Below, in pieces: positions 15,201 through 24,408 of a stretch of DNA of 34,312 nt. Below the pieces are notes generated by a model that was given only the letters and a program-made list of their open reading frames with translations, did not search any database and had not been told where the DNA came from. Made by a program: the position numbers and the translations under genes. This DNA is from Alphaproteobacteria bacterium (lineage in GTDB: Bacteria > Pseudomonadota > Alphaproteobacteria > Rickettsiales > UBA998), in the NCBI GenBank assembly GCA_004292675.1, contig RDXO01000014.1, positions 1 through 34,312 of the forward strand, in the 5' to 3' direction. Position 1 is the first letter of the stretch, and each line of letters starts with the position of its first letter.

Positions 15201-16751
15201 TTGGATGCTGGTTTAGGTAATGATGTGTATCATTATACCCTAAATGGCGGGTTTGATCGCATCACAGAGTCTCTGGAAGGTGTTTCTGATGATCGATTAA
15301 TTTTTGGTACGGGTCTTACAGGTTCAAATCCATTTACATTTACTAATCTTAGGTTGGATCGTCCAACATCATTTTTGGATTCCTCTGCAATACTTATGAC
15401 ATTCCAAGGGCAGACAGGCGGTGTGTATCTTGCCAATCAATTTCAAAATGACAATGTGGCTATTGAACATTTTCAGTTTGCTGATGGTACGCGTACAGCA
15501 GCGCAGATACGTGAACTTTATTTTACGCAAAACACAACGTCAGGTCATGATATTATATCCACTTTTACAGGTGATACAGCTAGGATCGTGAATGCTGGTT
15601 TAGGTAATGATCGTATGACGGGATATGGTCATCGTGAACGATTCATAGGTGGTGCAGGCAATGATACGATTTTGTCAATGGGGTATTCTTTTGTCGCAGA
15701 TACCCTAGAAGGTGGTGATGGGCATGATTATATTTTTAATCAAGGTGCGGGAGATAGTATTGTAGCGGGTGCTGGCAATGATGTGATTGCGAGCGCGGTT
15801 ACCACGATGAATGGTAATAGTGTCAGTGGTGGTGATGGTCATGATTTCATACGAGGTTCGGATCAATCAGCAGATGTTTTGAATGGTGATGCTGGAAATG
15901 ATACGATTAATGCACAGGGAGGCAATGATACGCTGAATGGCGGCGTGGGCAATGATATATTATTTGGCTTTGGCGGTCATGATCGGATTATAAGTGGAAC
16001 GGGCATCGATCAGATGATCGGCGGAGGTGGCGCGGATCACTTTGTTGTGACGCGTGGTGTAAATTCACAAACCATCATTCGTGATTTTTCTCCTATGATG
16101 CAAGGCGAATTGATTGATCTTTCGGCATTTGGCACAGCGCAAGCATTAACCTATCGTATCGTGCGTTCAGATATTCATTTCACCTTACCAGATAATCACA
16201 TTTTGATCTTGGAGCGTGTGTCGTGGAAAGAATTAAATGCGGCTAACTTTATTGGTGTCGCATCGTTAACGCCAGATGCACAACATCATGCATCGCTCAT
16301 TAATGGCACGGCAAATAATGATAATCTGAATGGCACGGGCGCAGCAGATATTATACGCGGGTGGGCAGGGAATGATAGCATAAATGGTGGAGTGGGCAAT
16401 GATGTTTTATGGGGGGATGATGGTAATGATAGCGTGAATGGTGGCGCGGGACGCGATCAACTCCGTGGTGGGGCAGGGGGCGATCAATTTATTTGGACTG
16501 CCCATGCGCATAGCACCAAAAGCCAACCCGATGAGATTATTGATTTTGTTGCACGTGTTGATAAAGTGGTATTCAGAGGGCTTGGCTTTACAGGAGGACT
16601 AGATCGGGATGGGGGCAATACGGAAGCAGGTGAATTGCGTATTGTGGTACAAGGAGACATAAGCACCGTTCTCTCTGATCAAGTAGATTTTGCGGTGCAG
16701 TGGAATAATGCCGCGACGCTGATTACTGCAACAGATTTTATCTTTGCCTAG
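12251..16751 (+). CDS. large RTX calcium-binding protein, start region frameshifted
   Basis: A protein of about 1,495 aa, probably exported by a type I secretion system (no classical signal peptide in the main frame; C-terminal domain after RTX repeats). The N-terminal region has NAIQHALTSGDIANDAG and a later WNNEVG, resembling DUF6973-like domains (weak). From 12882 there are Asp-rich EF-hand-like blocks (SLDMDGDG, FDIDNDGF, FDRNANGLIDNQNELFG, WNDRNGDG), typical of RTX proteins. Blocks of GGxGNDxLxG nonapeptides lie around 14180, 15100-15230, 15600-16050 and 16300-16490, followed by the C-terminal EIIDFVARVDKVVF. ATG 12251 (MINLFVAIPVGTIAVGVG) leads into the main frame only if one of two tandem 10-bp copies (12321-12340) is removed. 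As sequenced, the main frame can begin only at a TTG (12264) or by slippage. The target and effect of the protein are unknown. Confidence 0.8.
12321..12340 (+). repeat. perfect 10-bp tandem duplication that shifts the RTX frame
   Basis: ATTATTATTT occurs twice in succession. With one copy, ATG 12251 reads SQALFYYYFARSTAFAQAHG straight into the RTX frame. With two copies the ATG frame ends at TGA near 12405. Confidence 0.8.
15597..16050 (+). repeat. main block of RTX nonapeptide repeats
   Basis: The encoded protein repeats GG-G-x-D-x-(L/I)-x-G units, for example LNGDAGNDTINAQGGNDTLN and GGVGNDILFGFGGHDRI. Such repeats bind calcium in a parallel beta-roll after secretion. A second compact block lies at about 16303-16490. 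Confidence 0.85.
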
Positions 16752-16792
16752 GTTGGGGGGGCGCATAATTGAGTTGACGGGCAGAGGTAATA

Positions 16793-17632
16793 ATGCTAAA
16801 TAATTTCATTATGGAAGGCACACTACTCAAAGATAAAAAAGGCATCATTATGGGCTTGGCGAATGACAAGTCTATAGCATGGGGTATTGCCAAAATGGCA
16901 GCCGCACAAGGTGCGCAACTTGCGTTCAACTATCAGGGGGATGCACTCAAAAAACGTGTTGAGCCGCTCGCAGCGTCTCTTGGTTCAACTATTGTTGAGC
17001 CATGTGATGTCACGGATGATGCTGCTTTGGATGCATTTTTTGCGCGCATACAACGTGAATGGGGGGAGCTAGATTTTCTTGTTCATGCGATTGCCTATTC
17101 GGATAAAAACGAATTGAAAGGTGATTATGTGGATACATCCCTTGCCAATTTCCAAAATACGATGGCGATTTCGTGCTATTCCTTTACCGCACTTGCGAAA
17201 CGTGCCTATCCCTTGATGAAAAAGGGCGGAAGCATGTTGACCCTCACCTATCTTGGTGCAGAGCGACATATGCCACATTATAATGTTATGGGTGTGGCAA
17301 AAGCAGCCCTAGAAGCCAGTGTACGTTATCTTGCTATGGATATGGGCAAGCATAATATCCGTGTTAATGGCATTTCCGCAGGACCAATCAAGACGCTTGC
17401 TGCCTCAGGCATTGGTGATTTCCGCTATATTTTGAAGTGGAATGAATATAATAGTCCGATGCAACGCAACGTCACGATTGAAGAAGTTGGCGGATCAGCA
17501 GTCTATCTGCTTTCAGATCTCTCAACAGGCACAACAGGTGAAATTATCCATGTTGATAATGGCTATCATGTGGTGGGTATGAAAAACGCACTCGCGCCCG
17601 ATTTTTCCGTGGTGCATGGCAATGATGCATGA
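16793..17632 (+). CDS. fabI: enoyl-[acyl-carrier-protein] reductase [NADH]
   Basis: The enzyme performs the last reduction of each fatty-acid elongation cycle and is the target of triclosan-type inhibitors. It is an atypical SDR: cofactor motif [13 protein letters not shown] (21-33), then [18 protein letters not shown] with catalytic Y163 and K170, and [14 protein letters not shown]. At 279 aa it is slightly longer than E. coli FabI (262). I chose ATG 16793 because AGAGG lies 6-7 bases upstream; ATG 16811 ([11 protein letters not shown]) matches the usual family start but has no RBS. It is followed by aroC with a 4-nt ATGA overlap. The 41 bases between the RTX gene and this start contain a G7 run and no clear terminator. 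Confidence 0.95.
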   Translation: MLNNFIMEGTLLKDKKGIIMGLANDKSIAWGIAKMAAAQGAQLAFNYQGDALKKRVEPLAASLGSTIVEPCDVTDDAALDAFFARIQREWGELDFLVHAIAYSDKNELKGDYVDTSLANFQNTMAISCYSFTALAKRAYPLMKKGGSMLTLTYLGAERHMPHYNVMGVAKAALEASVRYLAMDMGKHNIRVNGISAGPIKTLAASGIGDFRYILKWNEYNSPMQRNVTIEEVGGSAVYLLSDLSTGTTGEIIHVDNGYHVVGMKNALAPDFSVVHGNDA

Positions 17633-18720
17633 CGTGGAATAGTTTTGGTCGCATTTTTCGCTGCACAACGTGGGGGGAAAGCCATGGTGTTGCGATTGGC
17701 TGTGTGGTTGATGGCGTGCCGTCGCAGCTCTTTTTGTGTGAAGCAGATATACAACATTTCCTTGATCAGCGCAAACCTGCACAAAATAAATATACAACGC
17801 AACGCAAAGAATCTGATAAAGTCTCGATTCTCTCAGGTGTCTTTGATGGGGTAACGACAGGCACGCCCATTGCCTTGATGATTCATAATGAGGATCAACG
17901 CTCAAAAGATTATGGGGAGATTGCGCAAAGTTTCCGCCCCGGTCATGCGGATTATACCTATCATGCGAAATATGGGGTGCGGGATTATCGCGGGGGAGGG
18001 CGTTCTAGCGCACGTGAAACGGCGATGCGTGTTGCTGCAGGGGCGATTGCCCGCAAGGTGCTTGCACCCTATGGCATTATCATTCGTGCGTGCATGGTAC
18101 AGATGGGGGAGCATAAAATTGATGTGGCGCGTTTTGATTGGAATGCGTGCAGCCATAATCCTTTTTGGTGTCCAGATAGCGTGATGGCGCAGCAATGGGA
18201 GGATTATTTAGACGGCATTCGCAAGGATGGCTCGTCAGTGGGGGCGATTATTGAAGTTCATGCCGAACATGTCCCCGTTGGATGGGGCGCACCGATTTAT
18301 GGCAAGCTCGATGCCGATTTAGCAGCAGCTTTCATGAGCATTAATGCGGTGAAAGCGGTAGAAATTGGCGATGGTTTTGCTTCCGCTGCATTGCGTGGTG
18401 AACAAAATGCCGATGAGATGTTTTATGCGGAGGGTAAAGTAGGATTCCGTAGCAACCATGCAGGAGGGATTTTAGGTGGTATTTCCACGGGGCAGACGAT
18501 TACTGCACGTTTTGCCGTGAAGCCGACCAGCTCCATTTTAACGCATGTGGAAAGCATTACGAGCGCAGGCGAATCTATGCAATTACGCACCAAAGGCAGG
18601 CATGACCCATGCGTAGGCATCCGTGCTGTGCCTGTTGCAGAAGCAATGATGGCATGTGTGCTTGCTGATCATGCATTATTAGCGCGTAGCTATGGGCATC
18701 CGATTATTCCTAATTTATGA
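17629..18720 (+). CDS. aroC: chorismate synthase
   Basis: This enzyme converts EPSP to chorismate using reduced FMN, the last step of the shikimate pathway. The protein begins [20 protein letters not shown], the family signature start, and has [63 protein letters not shown] and a C-terminal [17 protein letters not shown]. It has 363 aa, as usual for the family. The start codon overlaps the stop of fabI (ATGA) and its own stop overlaps the start of the cysteine desulfurase (ATGA), so the three genes form one tightly coupled operon. The pathway's entry enzyme, a class II DAHP synthase, is encoded separately at 22900-24345. Confidence 0.98.
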   Translation: MTWNSFGRIFRCTTWGESHGVAIGCVVDGVPSQLFLCEADIQHFLDQRKPAQNKYTTQRKESDKVSILSGVFDGVTTGTPIALMIHNEDQRSKDYGEIAQSFRPGHADYTYHAKYGVRDYRGGGRSSARETAMRVAAGAIARKVLAPYGIIIRACMVQMGEHKIDVARFDWNACSHNPFWCPDSVMAQQWEDYLDGIRKDGSSVGAIIEVHAEHVPVGWGAPIYGKLDADLAAAFMSINAVKAVEIGDGFASAALRGEQNADEMFYAEGKVGFRSNHAGGILGGISTGQTITARFAVKPTSSILTHVESITSAGESMQLRTKGRHDPCVGIRAVPVAEAMMACVLADHALLARSYGHPIIPNL

Positions 18721-19829
18721 GCAAAGATCGCATCTATCTTGATTATAACGCCACCGCCCCCATGCTTGAATGTGTGCGTGATGCTATGGTTGAGGTGATG
18801 ATGATGCCGCATAATCCTTCTTCCGTGCATCGTGAGGGCAGGGCAGCAAAATCTCTGATTGAACGATGTCGTAAAGATGTTGCGCAGCATCTCTCATGTT
18901 TTCCGCATGAAATTATTTTTACCAGTGGTGGTACAGAAGCGAATAATTTAGCCTTATGTAGTGTAGGGAATATGCCTTTTGCCGTGGCGGTGACGGAACA
19001 TAGCTCGGTGCGGGCGGTGCGCTCTGATGCGTATTTTATCCCCGTGCTTCCTTCAGGATTGTTGGATATGCAGGCACTTGAAGCATGGTTGATGCGCGTA
19101 CCTGCCCCGATGCTTGTGGCGGTGATGTTGGCGAATAATGAAACGGGCGTGATTCAGCCGATTGCAGAAATTGCTAAGCTCGTGCATACATATGGGGGAT
19201 TGCTGCATTGTGATGCTGTGCAGGCATGTGGGAAAATCCCTGTTGATATGGGGTTGCTTGGTGCGGATATGCTAAGTATTTCAGGGCATAAGATGGGAGC
19301 ATCGCAAGGTATTGGGGCATTGATCGTGCGCCATGAATATCCTATGACCCCGCTTATTGTAGGAGGTGGGCAGGAACTAGGCAGACGCGGAGGGACGGAA
19401 GCTGTACCGCTGATCGTAGGTTTTGCCACTGCCATAAACTGGATGCAGCGCACTACCGAATGGCGCGAAAAAGTGAGGGTGTGGCGCGATGCATGGGAGC
19501 AGCATATTATGATGCACTCGGGTAGCGATGCCTCAATTATTTTGGGTTATGATGCGCCACGCTTGCCTAATACTTCATGTGTGCGCATGAAGGGGAGATC
19601 ATCTGAAGTACAGTTGATGACCTATGATCTTGCATCCATTGCGGTGAGTGCAGGTTCTGCATGTTCGTCAGGGCGCATTGCACCCTCGCACGTGGTGGCG
19701 GCGATGCTTGGCAGTGATGCGGGAAGTGAAAATGATATTGTGCGTATTTCTATGGGGTGGAACAGTACGGAAGCCGACATGCATATCATGCGCGATGCGT
19801 GGTGCGCAGCCTATGATAAAACCACATAA
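18717..19829 (+). CDS. cysteine desulfurase, NifS/IscS-like
   Basis: This is a PLP-dependent class V aminotransferase-fold enzyme that takes sulfur from cysteine to form a persulfide. Visible motifs are YLDYNATAP (7-15), [13 protein letters not shown] (68-80), [11 protein letters not shown] (139-149), the PLP lysine K192 in [15 protein letters not shown], and the catalytic C316 in [10 protein letters not shown]. It has 370 aa, shorter than E. coli IscS (404), and lacks the long IscS C-terminus. It is placed after aroC and not in an isc or suf cluster, so it may serve a different sulfur acceptor or be an additional copy. The gene overlaps aroC by 4 nt and ends one base from the converging gene at 19831. 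Confidence 0.92.
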   Translation: MSKDRIYLDYNATAPMLECVRDAMVEVMMMPHNPSSVHREGRAAKSLIERCRKDVAQHLSCFPHEIIFTSGGTEANNLALCSVGNMPFAVAVTEHSSVRAVRSDAYFIPVLPSGLLDMQALEAWLMRVPAPMLVAVMLANNETGVIQPIAEIAKLVHTYGGLLHCDAVQACGKIPVDMGLLGADMLSISGHKMGASQGIGALIVRHEYPMTPLIVGGGQELGRRGGTEAVPLIVGFATAINWMQRTTEWREKVRVWRDAWEQHIMMHSGSDASIILGYDAPRLPNTSCVRMKGRSSEVQLMTYDLASIAVSAGSACSSGRIAPSHVVAAMLGSDAGSENDIVRISMGWNSTEADMHIMRDAWCAAYDKTT

Positions 19830-19830
19830 G

Positions 19831-20763
19831 CTAGACGATACCAACAGCAGATTGTTTTTTGCTATTTTCACGCATTTTATCTTCAGACATAGGAACGGCA
19901 GAGGATTGAATGTCGAAGACGCTAACGTTCGGATCATAGCCAACTGATTCACGGAATGTTTTTAGGTCTAAATTCTCAATTTTAATGGAGCTTAAGGATG
20001 ATGGCGCATCAGCGTTTGCAAGCTGTGGCTCATCTTTACCAAGGTTCGCAATACCTAGTGCTTTCGTGCTTTTGTCAAAATTATCTGCAATATCACCCAT
20101 GACCACTCGTGCAATAGATGGCGGCTTTGGCTCAAGAGCAGCTTCTTCAGTCAACTGTGCTTGTTGTTGCATTTGCAAGGTACGCTCTTGTTGTAATTCT
20201 ATTGTTTTCTCTTGTGGAGAGATAGCTTGATCTTGTTGCGATATACTCACCCATGCGCCACCAATTAATGCTTGCCCCATGGTTATGTCAGATGCTTCTG
20301 CTTTAGATTCTAGTTCTTTCACCTGTTCACGTGAGGTGATTTTCCCTCCCATCGTGTCAAATAAACCAGTCAGTTCAGGGAATTCAACAGCAAGTTGCGC
20401 CAGTAAGCCACTATTAGATAAAGATGCCTTGGCGCGTAGTTGATCTTCAGGGGTCATCACATCATTAGCATGTTCTTCAGCGCGGGTCATCCATGCTTGC
20501 GCAAGCGAACTTTCAGGGGGAAGCCATGCTTTAAGCATCCCACCACCGCGATTTTTTTCTTCTTCCACCATGATGTTGACATAATTTGCTACTTTTTGTG
20601 GTTCATAGCCATCGCGTGCCAGTGAGTCTGCAAGAAATTGTGCAACCTTTGGCTCTTTAGGAATAACGCCCGCATTCATTTGTGCAAGCAAGATAAGGCG
20701 TGCCTCATTAGGGACTTTTTGATCGCCAAACTCAACAATAGGTACTTCACTTTCTGTTAGCAT
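19831..20763 (-). CDS. hypothetical protein, 310 aa, glutamine-rich middle
   Basis: I do not recognise the family. The protein is soluble-looking, with no signal peptide or membrane segment. The N-terminal half is helical and well ordered (VPNEARLILLAQMNAGVIPK, QFLADSLARDGYEPQKVANY). Residues of about 170-210 form a Gln/Glu-rich, probably coiled-coil or linker part (EKTIELQQERTLQMQQQAQL). The C-terminal part is likely disordered and carries conserved-looking ends (FDIQSSAVPMSEDKMRENSK). The start ATG 20763 has AAAGG about eight bases upstream. It lies downstream of comEC on the same strand with a 44-base gap and converges on the desulfurase gene. The ends could be a recognition signal for export or partner binding, but nothing shown here proves it. 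Confidence 0.7.
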   Translation of the reverse strand: MLTESEVPIVEFGDQKVPNEARLILLAQMNAGVIPKEPKVAQFLADSLARDGYEPQKVANYVNIMVEEEKNRGGGMLKAWLPPESSLAQAWMTRAEEHANDVMTPEDQLRAKASLSNSGLLAQLAVEFPELTGLFDTMGGKITSREQVKELESKAEASDITMGQALIGGAWVSISQQDQAISPQEKTIELQQERTLQMQQQAQLTEEAALEPKPPSIARVVMGDIADNFDKSTKALGIANLGKDEPQLANADAPSSLSSIKIENLDLKTFRESVGYDPNVSVFDIQSSAVPMSEDKMRENSKKQSAVGIV

Positions 20764-20807
20764 AAGTTACGCCTTTATTTATGTAATAACTTCATTTTAC
20801 TCTAAAG

Positions 20808-22943
20808 CTACTTCTGTTGCAAGGCAATGTTTGTGATCCTTTTATGACAACGCATCCACGGCCAATGATTGCCCTCAAGGCAGGCATACCAGAGGCGTGG
20901 CGCACGTCCCGTTGGTAACCATAGCGCATGTGCGCCTTGTACTTCTAGGGCAGATCGATCAATCCGCAGTGCATGAGGGGAAGCGCATCGCCAGCGATCA
21001 CTATAAAAACTACTAATGACAATATCCGAATCAGGCAAACATAGTGGGGCTTTATCTTTATAATCAAATCGTAGGCGTATGCGTTGCTGATGCCATAGAC
21101 CATCGCACCCAGTTTTGCTGCATGTCCATAAATCGGACGGATCATCTCTTTGAGTGATCCATCTGCCACCAAGGCGCGTCTGCCATTGCTCCACATGAAA
21201 ATTACGCAGCGTGCCACGTAGCAATCGCCATTGCTGATTGTCTTCACGCACTGCTATTGCCCAGCCATCTTCGGCAATGAGTAGATCGGGTGGTGTATGC
21301 AGCGTGCCTTCCAGCATCGGAAGAATGATCAGAATAAGCGCAATGATCGCAGTGCGCCTTTGTGTGGTTTGCAATAAAAGCACTACGCCCGTGAGCGTGA
21401 GAGCCAAACACCATGCGGACATAGTGGGAACATATAATGCAGCATGTTCAAAACCTTCTACCCACTGTGCAATCGCAATCAGCCAGTGCATTCCAAGCCC
21501 GATGCCATCCAGCCCATAATGCGCTAGACCAAACGGCATAAGGATCAAGGTGAGCGCGCACATCGGTACAATGAAAAAACTCATTAAGGGCAACGCCAAC
21601 AAATTCGCAAGGATGGTATAGGGTGTCAACTGATTAAAATGGTGCATGATGATCGGGGTGGTTGCTAGCATAGCAACAAAGGAGGAGATCATCAATTCTG
21701 TCACATACAGCACGACCATACTCACTAAAGACGGCATGGTAGCGCGTACCTTATGATGCCATGGGCGCATACGGCGATAGGTGAGCATCAAGGCTAACAC
21801 CGCCATGAAGGAAAGTTGAAAACTAATATCAAACAAAAGCGCGGGAGAATAGAGCAACATACCCGTTGCAGCTAATACCCATGCACGGATACTGTGCGAT
21901 TCACGCTGCACTATGATGGCAAAAAAGACAAATCCGATCATGATAAAAGCGCGTATTGCGGGTACGGGCGCACCTGCAAGCATCATATAGCCAGCTCCGC
22001 ATAGGCACGCAAAGAAGGCAGCAATGGGAATGATGGGAATGCGCAAGGCAAGATAGGGAATGCAGGCAATAGCATAGCGTAAGAGAAAAAACACACTGCC
22101 AGAAATCATCACCATATGCATCCCTGATATAGCGAGAATATGCGCCAATCCCGAAACACTCATGGAACGCTGCACTTCTTTGGTGATGAGTAGTCGCTCT
22201 CCTGTGATTAAGGTAGCGGTGACACCTGCTTCAGGTTGGGGCAATCGTTGCATGATGGCAGCATTGATGCGTGTACGCCATGGTGTCATGGCATACCATG
22301 GGGCAGGGGGAGCTTCGGTGATGATGGAAATGGTTGAGGTTGCATATCCCACACCATCAATCATGCGTGCATAGAAAAATTGTCCAAAATCAAAGCCATT
22401 GGGCAAAGCAGGGCGTGAAGGCGGAAAGATAGTAGCGCGTACAGAGATGCGATCCCCTTCGCGTGGAATGGTGCGATGCGTGCGTATGGTAATGCGTATG
22501 CGTGTATGCTGATCGCCCCGTTGCAATGCTGTGCTAGTCACATCATTCAAAAGGACACGTATTTTACCATCGGCATAGGCAATTTCGTCTACTGTCCCTT
22601 CCAACAACACATGACGATAATGACGACTTAAAGGCGCATGATGTGGACTATCATAGATTTCATGATGCGCAAGGCTCGCGCCTACGCATAATAACCCTAC
22701 CATGATTCCCCATTGCCCCCGTGCAATATATCCCCCTTGCACCCACCAGAGGCTTAACCCGAGGAGCGCAAAGGCAATGCCCCATGGAATAGCCCATGCC
22801 GTAGCGTAATAGAACGCAATGCCAAAGGCAAGCCACAAAGGAGCAGATGTGCTGATCGTCTGCCACGAACGTGGAGTTCGCAGCGCGTCACTATAAGATT
22901 TAACGTGAGGAAACACCGTGATGTTTACGCAATTCTTCGGCAA
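20808..22943 (-). CDS. comEC: ComEC/Rec2-family DNA-uptake channel protein
   Basis: This is an inner-membrane protein of the natural-transformation channel type (711 aa). It starts with membrane segments (SAPLWLAFGIAFYYATAWAI), a DUF4131-like outer part (RISVRATIFPPSRPALPNGF, FDFGQFFYA), and then the Competence domain with SVSGLAHILAISGMHMVMIS and AGAPVPAIRAFIMIG plus several more helices. The C-terminal portion (DGWAIAVREDNQQWRLLRG, WTCSKTGCDGLW) is a degenerate replacement of the metallo-beta-lactamase domain, as seen in many alphaproteobacterial ComEC proteins; the HxHxDH signature is absent. The start is uncertain: TTG 22943 opens the frame and GTG 22916 is as good. Both overlap the end of the DAHP synthase gene, so the two are probably co-translated. 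Confidence 0.88.
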   Translation of the reverse strand: MPKNCVNITVFPHVKSYSDALRTPRSWQTISTSAPLWLAFGIAFYYATAWAIPWGIAFALLGLSLWWVQGGYIARGQWGIMVGLLCVGASLAHHEIYDSPHHAPLSRHYRHVLLEGTVDEIAYADGKIRVLLNDVTSTALQRGDQHTRIRITIRTHRTIPREGDRISVRATIFPPSRPALPNGFDFGQFFYARMIDGVGYATSTISIITEAPPAPWYAMTPWRTRINAAIMQRLPQPEAGVTATLITGERLLITKEVQRSMSVSGLAHILAISGMHMVMISGSVFFLLRYAIACIPYLALRIPIIPIAAFFACLCGAGYMMLAGAPVPAIRAFIMIGFVFFAIIVQRESHSIRAWVLAATGMLLYSPALLFDISFQLSFMAVLALMLTYRRMRPWHHKVRATMPSLVSMVVLYVTELMISSFVAMLATTPIIMHHFNQLTPYTILANLLALPLMSFFIVPMCALTLILMPFGLAHYGLDGIGLGMHWLIAIAQWVEGFEHAALYVPTMSAWCLALTLTGVVLLLQTTQRRTAIIALILIILPMLEGTLHTPPDLLIAEDGWAIAVREDNQQWRLLRGTLRNFHVEQWQTRLGGRWITQRDDPSDLWTCSKTGCDGLWHQQRIRLRFDYKDKAPLCLPDSDIVISSFYSDRWRCASPHALRIDRSALEVQGAHALWLPTGRAPRLWYACLEGNHWPWMRCHKRITNIALQQK

Positions 22944-24345
22944 TTAAGAATGCGAGTTCAAGGCTTTGTGAGGCATTTAAGCGTGGATCGCAATGGGTAT
23001 GGTAACGACTCCCTAAATCCAGTTCCGATATGGCTTGCGCACCGCCTAAACATTCAGTCACATCCTGCCCTGTCATTTCAAAATGCACACCTCCCGCATG
23101 AGTACCCTCCGCTTTATGAATAGCAAAAAACTGACGCACCTCAGAAAGAATATCGTTGAATTTTCGTGTTTTATAGCCATTGGGTGATTTGATGGTGTTG
23201 CCATGCATCGGATCACATGACCATACAATATGTCGCCCTTCTTCCTTGATGGTACGTATATGTTGGGGCAGAAGTTCACCTACCTTATGGGATCCCATAC
23301 GTGTGATGAAGGTGAGTCGTCCTGCTTCATTGTTTGGGTTGAGAATATCACATAAGCGCAAGAGATCGTCACGCGTCATGCTTGGTCCTAATTTGCACCC
23401 AATAGGATTGCCCACACCGCGCAAAAATTCCACATGGGCATCGTTGGGATCGCGGGTGCGATCACCAATCCACAGCATGTGCGAAGAACACGCATAATGG
23501 CGTTCTTCTTGTTCACAAAAGCGCGTGAAGGCTTGCTCGTAATTCAAAAACAACCCTTCATGCGAGGTATAAAAAGTTGCTTCAGAGAGTTGTTGTTCTT
23601 GCGATGGGCTGAGACCACACGCTGTAATAAAGTGCATACATTCATTGATGCGCTCTACCATCGCTTCAAAGCGTTTGCCTTGCGCCGAGCGTGCGACAAA
23701 ATCCATATTCCAACGGCTGATCGTATTGAGTGAGGCAAACTCACCACGAAATAAGGAACGCAAGAAATTAAGCGTTGCCCCAGATTGAAAATAGACCTTG
23801 GATAAGCGTTCAGGATCAGGCTCACGCGATGCATGATCAAAATCTTGCCCATTGATCATATCGCCACGGTAACTTGGCAGTGAAATGCCTTCAATCGTTT
23901 CAGTATTATCAGAGCGTGGTTTGGCAAATTGCCCTGCAATACGCCCTACTTTCACCACGGGGCATCCTGCTCCATACATAAGCGCAATAGTCATTTGCAG
24001 CATCACGCGGGCATAATTACGTAGATTTTTTTCGCTAAATTCCGCAAAACTTTCGGCACAATCCCCGCCTTGCAGTAAAAAGGCGTTCCCTTCCGCAACC
24101 ATGCCCAATTCACGCTTCAAGGCACGCGCTTCCGCAGGGGATGTGAGTGAAGGATAGCGTGCAAGAGTGCGTTCTGTGGCTGCAAGAGCCTCATGATTAT
24201 GGTAGGTGGGTTGCTGTTTAATAGGAAAAGCGCGCCAACTATCAGGTGACCACCCCGTTGCAATTCCCGTTGCAATGCGAGGAGATGAAGGTTCAGAGGT
24301 AATCGGCATAGCGTCCCGTGTACGAATAGATAAAGATAAGGTCAT
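22900..24345 (-). CDS. class II 3-deoxy-7-phosphoheptulonate (DAHP) synthase
   Basis: The enzyme condenses phosphoenolpyruvate and erythrose 4-phosphate, the first step of the shikimate pathway. It is of the class II (plant-like) type: WSPDSWRAFPIKQQPTY, LLQGGDCAESFAEF, KVGRIAGQFAKPRS, YRGDMINGQDFD, FYTSHEGLFLNYEQ, GVGNPIGCKLGPSM, WSCDPMHGNTIKSPNGYKTR and GGVHFEMTGQDVTECLGG. The lengths of motifs and of the protein (481 aa from this start) are normal. I chose ATG 24345 because a promoter ends nine bases before it; TTG 24366 and ATG 24309 are alternatives. Its 3' end overlaps comEC. It works in one pathway with aroC at 17629. Confidence 0.95.
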   Translation of the reverse strand: MTLSLSIRTRDAMPITSEPSSPRIATGIATGWSPDSWRAFPIKQQPTYHNHEALAATERTLARYPSLTSPAEARALKRELGMVAEGNAFLLQGGDCAESFAEFSEKNLRNYARVMLQMTIALMYGAGCPVVKVGRIAGQFAKPRSDNTETIEGISLPSYRGDMINGQDFDHASREPDPERLSKVYFQSGATLNFLRSLFRGEFASLNTISRWNMDFVARSAQGKRFEAMVERINECMHFITACGLSPSQEQQLSEATFYTSHEGLFLNYEQAFTRFCEQEERHYACSSHMLWIGDRTRDPNDAHVEFLRGVGNPIGCKLGPSMTRDDLLRLCDILNPNNEAGRLTFITRMGSHKVGELLPQHIRTIKEEGRHIVWSCDPMHGNTIKSPNGYKTRKFNDILSEVRQFFAIHKAEGTHAGGVHFEMTGQDVTECLGGAQAISELDLGSRYHTHCDPRLNASQSLELAFLIAEELRKHHGVSSR

Positions 24346-24354
24346 AATAGGCGC

Positions 24355-24383
24355 ACTATAGCACAACGTATCTATATTTGCAA
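24355..24383 (-). promoter_or_regulatory. DAHP synthase promoter, near-leaderless
   Basis: On the minus strand TTGCAA (24383-24378), 17 bases, TATAGT (24360-24355): an excellent -10 box. The -10 ends nine bases before ATG 24345, so the leader would be only a few bases. There is no Shine-Dalgarno sequence. Confidence 0.5.
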
Positions 24384-24408
24384 ACGACTATATATAAAAA
24401 TAGGTACG

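Noticed and set aside
17522..17905. Minus-strand open frame over the fabI/aroC overlap
   Set aside because: It is a shadow of two well-supported genes; the composition (many Cys/His) is typical of antisense reading.
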